Assembly (NCBI GenBank): GCA_030386875.1
Contig: CM059559.1
Location: forward strand, 64,928,392 to 64,992,391
Reading direction: 5' to 3'
Length of the DNA: 64,000 bases
Source: Morinoia aosen
Lineage: Eukaryota > Arthropoda > Malacostraca > Amphipoda > Talitridae
This document shows, one piece after another, positions 1-9,131 of this stretch (position 1 is the stretch's first letter; every line of letters begins with the position of its first letter). Made by a program: the position numbers and the translations under genes. The notes under the pieces are model-generated. The model was given only the letters and a program-made list of their open reading frames with translations, searched no databases and was not told the origin of the DNA.

Positions 1-249
1 TCATTTTCCCAATTGTACTAGTTACAACCTAACCAAACCCACCGGTAACAACTGTGGAAATGCAGTGAACATGTTTAATTTTAGTTGTTTTTCCTTTACT
101 CGTGGCTTGAATTTCAATTGAAAATATAACATCATGCAGGCTTCTGCACTTATGAAGCCTTGTAGAGAAATATAGTGTATCTACTCTTGCTTTACTTAGT
201 TGTAAAATGAATGATTAGGCTTTGAGAATACCAGCTTTCTATATTACAT

Positions 250-796
250 CTGGTCACTGGTAAATGTTGAGGAGAGGACCATAATTGATTTTGCACTTTT
301 CGGTGCCTAAACATAGTTAATTAGATCTAAATAAAAATTTTTTCTTCTATGCACTTTCCGTCGCAAATGAGTATTTAACAAGTCATAGCAGTAAATTACT
401 GACCGCAACTCTTGTTTTTCAAGCGGAAAGAAATTGGGCAGAGGGGAAGACTATAATGGACTCTCCCTTCCGAGCCGCTGAAAGGATGAGCGCAAAGATG
501 AAAGTTGACATACCACTTTAACTCGTTATTTTATGGATGATAACCTTTATTGTGTTAATAACTGAAAGATCTTAGAAGTGGATTCAGGCTCTGCGGGGTA
601 GGCTAATAATAAATTACAAAGTACCCAAACCTACTCTACCCAAACCAATCCTACCGCTATAACTCGGTTAAATACTAATTTTCGACAGAATTTGCATGGA
701 TGGAAAGTTGTTTATTTTGACCTAATTAACTATGTTTAGGCAGCAAAAATTAGAAAATCGATTATGGTCCTCTCCTTTACAAATACACTGGTCACT
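250..796. mobile_element. MITE with long terminal inverted repeats and 9-bp target duplication (Mutator-like)
   Basis: Two inverted arms of about 75 strongly matching bases, at 259-335 and 712-787, share the core GAGAGGACCATAAT and, further in, CCTAAACATAGTTAATTAG. Weaker matching continues to about 405 and 640. The 9-mer CTGGTCACT lies immediately outside both ends, at 250-258 and 788-796, and is read as the target-site duplication. Long inverted repeats with a 9-bp duplication are typical of Mutator-like non-autonomous elements. No transposase is present inside. The superfamily assignment is inference; the arms and the duplication are seen directly. Confidence 0.7.
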
Positions 797-3700
797 TTCA
801 AAAGTGGCCTTTAATGCAATGAAAAGTGATCAAAGTTGTTCACGATAGGCAGCCATACAGAGTTGGCCACCAAAGGTGACCATGCAAAGTGTACATAGAA
901 TTTGTTTTAGTTATTTCAAGGTAAACATAATCACGGGATCTTTCTGCAAAGTTTTGTTCAGGGTGAACGGAATTTCCATTTTCATGAACTTGAGTCCCAA
1001 ATTGAAATTTGACTATAATTGAATGAATTGAAATCCAGTTAGAATGAAAAAAGATTGTGATAAGAATGTTCTCACTGAAAATGGTGATTGACATATTGGA
1101 AAAGTGAAATGAATTTTAAAATCAGATAATGTAAAAATTGAAAATCACATTAATTTATCATGCACCACTCTAAATAATTAAGAAATGTCACTCCAAAAAA
1201 TGTTAAGTTGGCGGTGATGGGTAGTTTTTAATGCATTTATACCTAAACATTTGTGTATTTCAGTGCATTGAACCCTGAACGGCATTTTTTAAGGAAATCC
1301 TAAATGTACTATTATAATGTTGCCTAAAGAGACACAACAGATATTTTGTTTCAAAACACGGATGAACATTACACATAATAGCATAATACGGCGTGCAATT
1401 CAATGACTGGTTATTCAATTTGTGTTTTCTGCATAACTAAATTGTTAATGTTTTCAATTGTCAGCTGTGAAAAATTCATTAAGATCTGTACAATGGTTCT
1501 CAAGATACAGAGGTTAGCAGCTGGGGAATAGGGTGGCTTACTTGAATTATTAGGTATCTTATGGGATTAATTTACATGTGAAGTCATAAAAATAACTTGT
1601 TTCTGGTATCTCAAAGAGATGTGTTTCAAAATGGTGTGGGCACTAATGAGGAGCTAACACACCCTGAGCCATACATTGTGTATGCATTCATTCAATAATT
1701 CACGAGCATTGCAAGATTATTTTTGAAATTATCAAATAACCCTTCTCTGCTATTGTAGGTTATTGACAATAAGATCAACAAAAGCTCTGTCCCTCTTTGT
1801 AGGAACTTGATTCTACTCTCATTTGATGCAGAAATGATCTGTTTACAAAAATGGATAAAAATTGAAGTTCTACTCTAAACTTGAGTGCTGCCAGAAATAT
1901 GTGTTCCTTCAAAATTATGATTTTGAATACGTATCTTTTTTCAATTCAATATTGATATTTGTGTTTCCATTTGTTATATATTGTTTATTTTTGGGTTTAA
2001 GCAAACCTGGGTCAAGTTTCTGCATTGAAAAGTGATAGAGCTTTTTTTGTTGTAATAAATGCAAAAATGGTGCATTTATTTGTTGAAAATTTTCTAGTTG
2101 CAAAAACAAATAACAGAAGCTAAAAACTCATATTCTTACCAGTAAAAGTACTCTTTATTAGACTGGTGTTTCAAATTTACTGTTTACTCTATGCACCAAA
2201 ATCCAAAAAAGACAGCTTGTTATTCGTTTAATATTAGGATGTTTACTATTGTAAATGTAATATTTTGATGTATGCAACCAGCACTGCTGCAACATTCTCA
2301 CTGTGATATCATTTAAGGGTTTTTTCTCTGATGCAGGAAAGGAACTTGAGCATCAGGATGGGAGAAACTAATTTACAGATGTAAAATTAAAGAACAACAC
2401 TTGTTCTTAGTAGAATATCAATAGTCTCAAATATGATCATTTTTCAAAGTGATTTTCATAAAAACATCATGGTGGGAGACTGCTGACAAATTACTTTTGT
2501 GCTGTAGCATTTTCAAATGATTAAAACTAACTTAATCAAGACTAATTATCTCACAAATTTGGATAAATGTTTATATGTATGGGTCTACATGAATGTGTAT
2601 ATGCATACATATATATATATATATATGCATATTGGTACATAACATTTTAAGTTCAGAGAGATACATACTTGCATGTTCCTGCGCATTCCTTTGCCGAACA
2701 TTTACTTGAGGTCAAGCTGAGAGTTTCACATATTTAATTTCTGTTGGCTCGTATATTTTCAGTAGTATGAAAATGACTTCACTAACTTACAAACGCTAAT
2801 GTATTTTCCAATTCCAGATAACTACTGAAAGTCAACCCCAAGCGAGGCTTCAAAATAAGATCCACGAATGGAAGAAAACGCCACTGCGGGACGCATCCGA
2901 ATGTTCTGTCGTTGGTCGCGTGCCTCAGCAGCACGGAAGAGTCTCTTGGCTTCAACCCTGCCACCCTTGCTTGCTGATCTATTCCACAAGTGTGATTGAT
3001 GTCTTCATTTTTTAGTGACACAATTGAATGTTATGTTAGGTTTAAGTGAAGGCTAATTCAATTTTCTGACAAGTTTTTTTATTCTGAACATATATAGGTC
3101 TTTTCAAGTAAGATAGCAAAAAACTGAGGTTCCCAGTTCATTCATAAATTAATAATAAAAAATTGAACTACTCATTATCACAATACAATTTAATACCTAG
3201 AAGGAGAGGGGTTTTATATGTCATGACTGGAATGTGGGCTATGTGAAGCAGGTGATTCATTTTAATCTTGTTTTTTCATCACTGCCCCCCTCCCCCTCAC
3301 ACAAATGGGTAATCCTCATGTATGTTTTGCACTTTGAGTTACTAATAGGCTGTGTAGGCCCTGACTAATGGACAAGTTGGCCTTCCTTTCTCGTTGCAAT
3401 GGGTTGAGGACTTCTGGACCGTATTGCACTTTTCACCACCTCAAACTTCAATCATGATGCTTTTCTTTTCCTACTCTTGTTTTTTCTTTTTACTATGCTT
3501 AAGACAATACTTCGCTAGAAAACACTGAGTGCATTATAGATCCGTAGTTCCCACATGGCCAATGCGCCTTCTGCCGCATGCATACTTGTCTTGAATAATG
3601 TCAGTGCTAATTACTTACAGCTAGTATTATGAAGCATACCCCTGAAATTTTGTGTTTTTATGTGTTCCTACGTTTTAGTTTTGATTTGCATGCTTGTAGG

Positions 3701-4149
3701 AATTTCACTTCCATTCTGGTTTCCAAGCTAAGGTTCTTCAGATAATAAAATATGGTTCAACTTTTTGACGAAAGGTTAAGTAAGTGTTTTTGGACTCGTG
3801 TTAGCTGCTAAATTGTTTGGATGACGATTTTTTCAAATCTGGGTGCGATTTTCAAATAGTTTCTCAATTTTATTTTAAAAGCGTCAGATAGGCTTGCATA
3901 GATCTGCGGTATGTTTGAGTCTTAAGTTGTACGTGAACATTCTGTGTATCAGGTCTCCATGTTTCTCATTGTCTAGGCGTTGAATTATTTTTGCCAAATA
4001 AGACCGAATGAACTACGCCTTAGCTTAAACGAGACGCTCGCCACTTTTGTGCCGGTTATTACGCCAAATGTTATGTAATTGATAGAACATTGTAATCTGT
4101 TATAAGGTAATTGTGACTATCTTGAGCGTAAAAAGCAAGGCGAAAGTCG
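797..4149. other. AT-rich stretch with no recognisable gene
   Basis: No coding region that I recognise. A minus-strand open frame at 2782-3021 (79 codons) in slightly more GC-rich DNA could be an isolated exon but matches no family I know. A short alternating AT tract lies at about 2606-2627. Confidence 0.5.
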
Positions 4150-4156
4150 TTACACG

Positions 4157-4744
4157 TTAAGTCATTCTTTTTAAATAATCAAATAAAACAACGTTTCGGA
4201 TTAACAGTCCATATTCAACAAAATCTCTGTAAAACGAAGCCAAAAGAGAAAGAATTAATTCACTAATGAAGTATTTATATAAAGTGTAAATATGAAAAAA
4301 ACACGAACAACGGTAAAAAAATAAAAAGTAAAGGAAAAACAGAGTAACTGCATTATGTGTTGCAACATGAAGTGGAAACGCACTTTGAGTGTCATTCAGA
4401 GTATGTCTCATTTTGTAAAAAGGCAGATTTGAGAATGCGCAGATCTGTTCTGTAAGATGTACCGGCCAATATTTTGAAGTCATTCAGGGAGACCGGAACG
4501 TTGCACTCTTCTGCATGAGACCTAACAGAGGACAGTGGGGGGATCCAAGAGGAAGACCAGTTCTGCAACTTCGCCCAGCATGCTCGGAAACTCGAGTCAT
4601 TAGAGGACGGCAGGTAGAACCAACGTACCGCGATTCACAACGTGAGCAACTGTATTGGTACACCAAAGACAAGCACATTGAGTGTGGCAGTTTGTCTTTG
4701 AAACAGAATAGAGAATCAATTGTAAAATTATTCTCTAGAATCAT
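4157..4744 (-). pseudogene. Penelope-like GIY-YIG endonuclease fragment, left copy
   Basis: This is the C-terminal endonuclease part of a Penelope-like retroelement protein. Read on the minus strand from 4744 it has the sequence VYQYSCSRCESRYVGSTCRP followed by an R-x3-EHAG stretch. This is the CxxC, Y-[VI]-G-x-T, R...EH pattern of the Penelope GIY-YIG nuclease, which nicks the target to prime reverse transcription. The frame breaks near 4484: the next conserved block (LNDTQSAFPLHVA) lies in another frame and ends near 4350. The reverse transcriptase part is absent because the copy is truncated at its 5' side. It is a dead relic, paired with the inverted copy at 5029-5420. Confidence 0.75.
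4193..4218 (-). ncRNA. Degenerate hammerhead-like core, left Penelope copy
   Basis: On the minus strand, a degenerate CTGAWGA-type box (TTGAATA), a GGAC...TCC stem and GAAAC follow each other about 200 bases downstream of the endonuclease. The first box has lost the conserved core bases, so catalysis is not expected. It matches the better copy at 5551-5576. Confidence 0.4.
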
Positions 4745-5028
4745 TTGAATCTTGAGTTACAGGAACACTTATTAACAAGGGAATCCTCGCTTAGTTCCAA
4801 TGACTGATGGCCAAAATACGGCAACTTCACAAAGAAAGCTTGTTGAGCACAAGATTGAACAGATTGAGAGTTATCATGAATTTTGTCAAAGATTTATTAC
4901 TTTCAATCAGTTCAGTCTTGTGCTCAACATGCTTTCTTTGTGAAGTTGCCGTATTTTGGCCATCAGTCATTGAAGCTAAGGATGTGAAGTCCCTTATTGG
5001 CCTGTTTTTCCCGTAACTCGAAACTCAA

Positions 5029-5420
5029 ATGGTCCTAGTGAATAATTTTACAATTGATTATCTATTCTGTTTCGAAGACAAACTGCCATCCTCACATTGC
5101 TCGTCTTTGGTGTACCAATACAGTTGTTCACGTTGTGAATCGCGGTACGTTGGTTCTACCTGCCGTCCTCTAATGACTCGAGTTTCCGAGCATGCTGGGC
5201 GAAGTTGCAGAACTGGTCTTCCTCTTGGATCCCCCCATCTGTCCTCTGTTAGATCTCATGCAGAAGAGTGCAATGTTTCGGTCTCCCTGAATGACTAAAA
5301 TATTGGCCGGTACATCTTACAGAACAGATCTGCGCATTCTCGAATCTTTGCCTATTCACAAAATGAAACCTACTCTGGATAACACCCAATGTGCTTTCCC
5401 GCTTCATGTTGCCAACGCAT
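5029..5420 (+). pseudogene. Penelope-like GIY-YIG endonuclease fragment, right copy
   Basis: Inverted twin of the copy at 4157-4744. The open part (5029-5298) shows VYQYSCSRCESRYVGSTCRP, then an EH motif, then a conserved SHAEEC stretch. A stop at 5296-5298 follows a small indel. If the reading frame is shifted there, the usual C-terminal region with a DLRILESLPIHKMKPTL motif continues to a stop at about 5420. It therefore keeps the complete nuclease domain with a single frame break, which makes it slightly better preserved than the left copy. No reverse transcriptase is present upstream. It probably has no function now. Confidence 0.75.
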
Positions 5421-5550
5421 AGTTCAGTTCCATTTTTTCGTTCAGCTTTTATTTTTTTTACCGTTGTTCGTGTTTTTCAAAGTTTAAACTGTAAATACTT
5501 CATTGTTGAATTAATTCTTCTTCTTTTGGTTTCGTTTTACAGAGATTGTG

Positions 5551-5576
5551 CTGAAGATGGACTGTTAATCCGAAAC
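5551..5576 (+). ncRNA. Hammerhead-ribozyme-like core in Penelope 3' region
   Basis: The order CTGAAGA, a short stem (GGA pairing with TCC across CTGTTAA) and GAAAC resembles the conserved core CUGAUGA-stem II-GAAAC of hammerhead ribozymes. Hammerhead motifs are known in the terminal pseudo-LTRs of Penelope-like elements. Here one core position differs (CUGAAGA for CUGAUGA), so this is a relic or only a related structure. Similar motifs occur at 6377-6402 and 51938-51967. Confidence 0.45.
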
Positions 5577-5981
5577 GTTCAATTTTATCTGATCATTCCT
5601 AATGAAAGTGACTTTATCTGTAGCGGTTTTCATTTTGCTTCTTATTGTCAATCTTAGAAGCTTCACTGCTGGAGTTATTTCAGATGATATCTTGAGCACA
5701 TAGTATCTAAAGTTTACTTTCTTCATCCATTGGAAACATTTGGGAGGACTTATTGTTAACTAGCCTGCATGAGACACGGCGCCATTCGAGATTCAATCCC
5801 CTGAGGGGGATACAACTATTGTATCTATGGGAATGAGCACTCCCAGGCAGACAATGTGAGGGCCCGAGCTGAGAGTTAGGCAGGCCTTCTTTTTGTTGAA
5901 ATAAAATGTTTTTGCTGTGTTAAGATCCATCTTTTTTCGTTTCACTGCTGTCCTGTTTTTCAGCACCTACTACTTTCTTCA

Positions 5982-6293
5982 GTCGTCTACAAGTATCGTT
6001 GCGCACTGTGTGCGTCTGAGTACGTTGGGTCCACAAAAAGGGCCTTGCGTACTCGTGTAGCAGAGCATGCTGGACGAAGCTTTCGAACAAATAGACCTCT
6101 TGCTTCTCCCTCTCAATCTTTTGTGCGTGCACATGCAGAAAAGTGCGACTTGCCTGTTCGTTCAGATGATTTCCAGATAATTGCAACATCTAGTCAAACA
6201 GATCTTCGAATTTTAGAGTCTCTTTTTATCACGAAAGACAAACCAATTTCAAATGATGCCCAATCTTCCTTCCCCTTGCAAATTTCCTGTTAG
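5982..6293 (+). pseudogene. Penelope-like endonuclease fragment (third copy)
   Basis: This open frame starts at the 5' truncation point, reads VYKYRCALCASEYVGSTKRA, then an R-x3-EHAG block, and ends in a conserved C-terminal region with a DLRILESLFITKDKPI motif at a normal stop (6291-6293). It is the GIY-YIG-type nuclease domain of Penelope-like elements, uninterrupted, but without any reverse transcriptase or its own start codon. It diverges clearly in sequence from the head-to-head pair at 4.1-5.6 kb, so it represents a different subfamily or an older insertion. It is not expected to be translated on its own. Confidence 0.75.
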
Positions 6294-6376
6294 CAATTAC
6301 AAATGTTGATCATATGTGTGTATATTCTTTTTTGTTTGTTTTTGTCTCCATGAAAAATCTCTTGTTTTCCCAGATG

Positions 6377-6402
6377 CTGAAGATTACCCTTGTGGTCGAA
6401 AC
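6377..6402 (+). ncRNA. Hammerhead-ribozyme-like core in third Penelope copy
   Basis: CTGAAGA, a stem made of ACC and GGT around CTTGT, then GAAAC. It has the same layout as the motif at 5551-5576 although the stem sequence differs, and the pairing is kept by complementary changes. It sits 84 bases after the endonuclease stop. Confidence 0.45.
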
Positions 6403-6862
6403 GTTTATTTTTTCGTTTATATTAGTTCGGACCTATTAAACTCTCTAAGTAATAATGTCTATTTTAAAAATGACCATCCTTGCTATTTTATTTGTAGCTA
6501 CTACTTTCTTCTTCAATTTTTGTCTTATTGCATGAACTTCTTTCTCATTTTCTGTTTCTATGCCCCTTCTGCAGAGATTCCTCATTCTCGTATATCCTTA
6601 CTAAATGTTGCCTTCCTCCTTCCTCTCTTCGATACGCTTTTTTTTGCAGCGGCTAGGGAGGCTTAAACTAACTTATAATCTACAACCTTTGATCTTGTTT
6701 CATGATCTTATGTTTTACCTTACTGTTTCCATGCCTTTTCTGCATAGATTCCGCGTTCCCTTAACTTCATACTAAATGGTGCCGTCTTCCTTCTTTTTGG
6801 ATAGCCTTAGTTGCGGATAGGGAGGCTTAAACTTACTAATAATCTAATCTTCGAGATTCAAT

Positions 6863-7452
6863 AATACTGACGTCAGAATAGGTTTGTTCTGAACCATATA
6901 CTTTCATTTCATTAATGAGCTCATCGCTTTGTTGAGCTTATTTTATTGTTCAGTACAGATTCATCATAGAGTGAGCCAATGATATGTATTAGAAAGTTTG
7001 TACACTCCGCGTAATATATGTATAACGTTATCCATGTATAGCAATGAGTTGATTTTCCTGTAATTTCGTACTTCTGTGTAGGTTTTGATTTTTTATTGTC
7101 TCTACGAACTGCTGCCTAAATTTCGTAAGTATTACGTACCAAGACAATGTGTCCAGTTATACTTATAATTTTCTTTGAACTCTGAAATGTTTGGCTAGTA
7201 TTTTGATGAAGCGGATCGCATCACCATTGACAGCGGCAGTTAATATTTTTTCTGTTTGCAGAGTATCTCTATAGCTCTCGAATAATACTACTCTGGGGAC
7301 TCAGTTTCATGTACTATATTAATTTTAACTCGGTGTAGTTTTTCGTTCTTAGCAACAGACTAGGTATAGTTTTTTACTGGAAACATCGATAGATTTTTCA
7401 GTATGGTTCATTAATATTGCTTGTGTATTATAAGTTCTTTAGTTATATAGTT
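6863..7452. other. AT-rich stretch with no recognisable gene
   Basis: No open frame or repeat that I recognise. It lies between two SINE-like insertions. Confidence 0.5.
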
Positions 7453-7838
7453 TTTTGTTTTTTCACCCCTCAGGGGGATACAACTATTGTATCTATGGGA
7501 ATTAGCGCTCCCAGGGGAACCATGTGAGGGCCCGAGCTAAAGGTTAGGTAGGCTTTCTTTTTGTTGTAATAAAATAGGTTTTTGTTTTGTTACGGACCAT
7601 CTTTTTTCGGTTCATTGCTGTCCTGTTTTTGAGCACCTACTCCTTTCTTCTTCAACTTCTTTCTTGTTTCATGAACTTCTTTCTTAGCGTACTGTTTCTG
7701 TGCACCTTGTGCATAGCTTCCGCGTTCCCTCATCTCCATACTAAATGATGCCTTCCTCTTTCCTCTCTTATAACATCTTTGTCGTGGTTAAGGGAGGCTA
7801 AAACTTTCTTATATAATAATAACAATTTTGTTTTTTCA
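7453..7838 (+). mobile_element. SINE-like repeat (family A), full-length copy
   Basis: The element spans 7466-7825 and is flanked by a perfect 13-bp direct repeat TTTTGTTTTTTCA at 7453-7465 and 7826-7838. It begins with CCCCTCAGGGG, a self-complementary head, followed by GATACAACTATTGTATC (a 7-bp stem with 3-base loop) and a further GGGA...TCCC pair. The middle is pyrimidine-rich and it ends in AGGGAGGCTAAAACTTTC and an AT tail. The target duplication and constant 5' end indicate target-primed insertion. I do not recognise tRNA A/B boxes or a 7SL or 5S head, so the origin of the family is open. Confidence 0.75.
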
Positions 7839-8227
7839 ATTGAAATATAATTTCATATTTGATTGAGGTACCCAACGGTGAAGCATATTTCATTCACAAT
7901 GCTCCTGCGAGGATAGAAGTGAGTTGCGCTATAGGTTGGGCTTTTTTGCAGAAAACAGTTTTCAGCTCTCGATGCTTTCCGGTTTCTTTCAGAATACCTT
8001 ATCTTGTTATACATGTCTTTCATCATTCGTTCCTAGGTGTGTCATACGGTGTGTGAAAACCCTTTGTATAGCTAATTGTTTTTCAGTACACTTTTCAAGC
8101 AAGTAATTCGTTTTTGACCAACCCAAGAAGTATCCATGTGAATCTTATTAAATATACGAAGTGTACGAAAAATTTTCATCAAGCAGTCTGAATCGTCAGC
8201 GGTTATGAGGTTTATAAAAATGAAGAC

Positions 8228-9007
8228 TTGAGCTTCTGTTGAATCAACCGAAACATAAAGAAGCCTCTGGATAAGTGAATCTGTCACGTGCAGATACATT
8301 ATGGTGCCCAGTAAATATTACATGCGATGTACTTTTGTTACATAGAAGTATAGCTACAAGGCTATATTTACGGACTGCAGTGAACGATTCAATAAAAGAA
8401 CTTGCCGAAACTTCCTATGAACGCGGGAAGTCTTCCGCGTTAATAGGAAGATACTAGTTCTTTTATTGCACCGTTCACTGCGGTCCGTACACATAGCCTT
8501 GCAGTTAAACTTCTATGTGACAAAAGTACATCGTATGTAATATATACTGGGCACCATAATGTATCTGCAGGTGGCAGATGCATCAGAGGACCGTCCTATT
8601 CCGGTTCCTCTGTTGTAGTAACAGAATCTCTTGAAACTGTCACTTGAACAGAGGCTTTTTTATGTTTCAGTAAATTCAACAGAAGCTCTTATAGTTTCTG
8701 GAGAAGAGACGGGAACCGATATTTCGTCCGGCACAATGCCGGCCTCACCCGTTCTAACAACGGACATATAGACGTCCCCTGTGCGAGATACAGAACGTTC
8801 ACAAAATTTCTGTAAATTGAACAGAGATAAAACAATAGTTCCGTTGGACTAACGGTGCGTCTATCGCAGTCCGTTAACTCAACAGATGTCTGTGAATTCG
8901 ACGGAAGCAATTGATGCACCTGGCGGACTAACAGATGGAAAAAAACTCTCTGGCCATTTGGATGCCAGACAATTTTCCGTTGTTTTAACACTTTTCTTTT
9001 TACAGTG
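8228..9007. mobile_element. Fold-back element with a CACTG-type right end
   Basis: The left arm (about 8230-8425) and right arm (about 8437-8690) are inverted copies. The inner 140 bases match closely, with shared blocks such as CAGATACATTATGGTGCCCAG, and the outer parts match with one extra block of about 45 bases in the right arm. From 8690 to 8960 come loosely repeated CTGTRAATTC-like motifs. The right edge, read on the minus strand, starts CACTGTAAAAAG and contains AAAATTGTCTGGCA. Both features also occur at the ends of the ACGG-rich termini at 25229 and 44029. No matching left terminus was found, so the element may be truncated. Confidence 0.6.
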
Positions 9008-9094
9008 CTGGCCCGAGCCAAGCTGCAAAGGTACTAAAATTTTAACTGCTAAGTATCTCTCAGGGCAATGGGGAATGTCAGAATTCTCCATACC
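9008..9094. repeat. 87-bp direct repeat at left end of the BEL element
   Basis: Identical to 16155-16241 except for one base (A at 9038, G in the other copy). It could be the remaining start of the 3' LTR on the minus strand, cut off at 9007 by the CACTG-ended fold-back element. The copies also read open on the plus strand (KYLSGQWGMSEFSIP), so a duplicated piece of the neighbouring transposon gene is an alternative explanation. Confidence 0.6.
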
Positions 9095-9131
9095 TCCGGG
9101 GACTAAGAAAAAATGCACATTAATGTGTATT

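Larger units (their letters stand above)
4155..5635. mobile_element. Head-to-head pair of 5'-truncated Penelope-like element fragments (long palindrome)
   Basis: A left arm (about 4155-4868) and a right arm (about 4902-5635) are inverted copies of each other around a centre near 4885. Both arms carry a stretch that includes the TTTGTGAAGTTGCCG core, then a GIY-YIG-type endonuclease region, then an AT-rich 3' part ending in a conserved GGACTGTTAATCCGAAACG segment. The left copy reads outwards on the minus strand and the right copy outwards on the plus strand, so the truncated 5' sides face each other. Penelope-like elements are known for partial copies in tandem or inverted arrangement. Each copy has small frame-breaking indels. 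Confidence 0.75.
5967..6511 (+). mobile_element. 5'-truncated Penelope-like insertion with 14-bp target duplication
   Basis: The 14-mer CTACTACTTTCTTC occurs at 5967-5980 and again at 6498-6511, and family A SINE sequence continues on both sides. The inserted 517 bases (5981-6497) contain an endonuclease frame (5982-6293) and a 3' tail with a hammerhead-like core. The perfect target duplication means the copy arrived as a unit and was already truncated on arrival, just upstream of the endonuclease. Confidence 0.8.
5785..6862 (+). mobile_element. SINE-like repeat (family A), split by a Penelope insertion
   Basis: The element starts with CCCCTGAGGGGGATACAAC at 5798 and ends near 6849. It is flanked by a 13-bp direct repeat TTCGAGATTCAAT at 5785-5797 and 6850-6862, read as the target-site duplication. 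Its body is 5798-5980 plus 6512-6849. The 3' half appears twice in tandem (6512-6682 and 6690-6849), each ending in AGGGAGGCTTAAACT. A Penelope-like fragment lies in the gap (5981-6497). Family A is described further under the copies at 7466 and 55692. Confidence 0.75.

Noticed and set aside
5755..5800. tRNA-like promoter boxes just upstream of the SINE-like element
   Set aside because: The sequence lies outside the 13-bp target duplication and is absent from other copies, so it is host flank, not part of the family.
6316..6666. 116-codon plus-strand frame
   Set aside because: Crosses the Penelope 3' tail and the SINE body; it is formed by pyrimidine-rich SINE sequence, not a gene.
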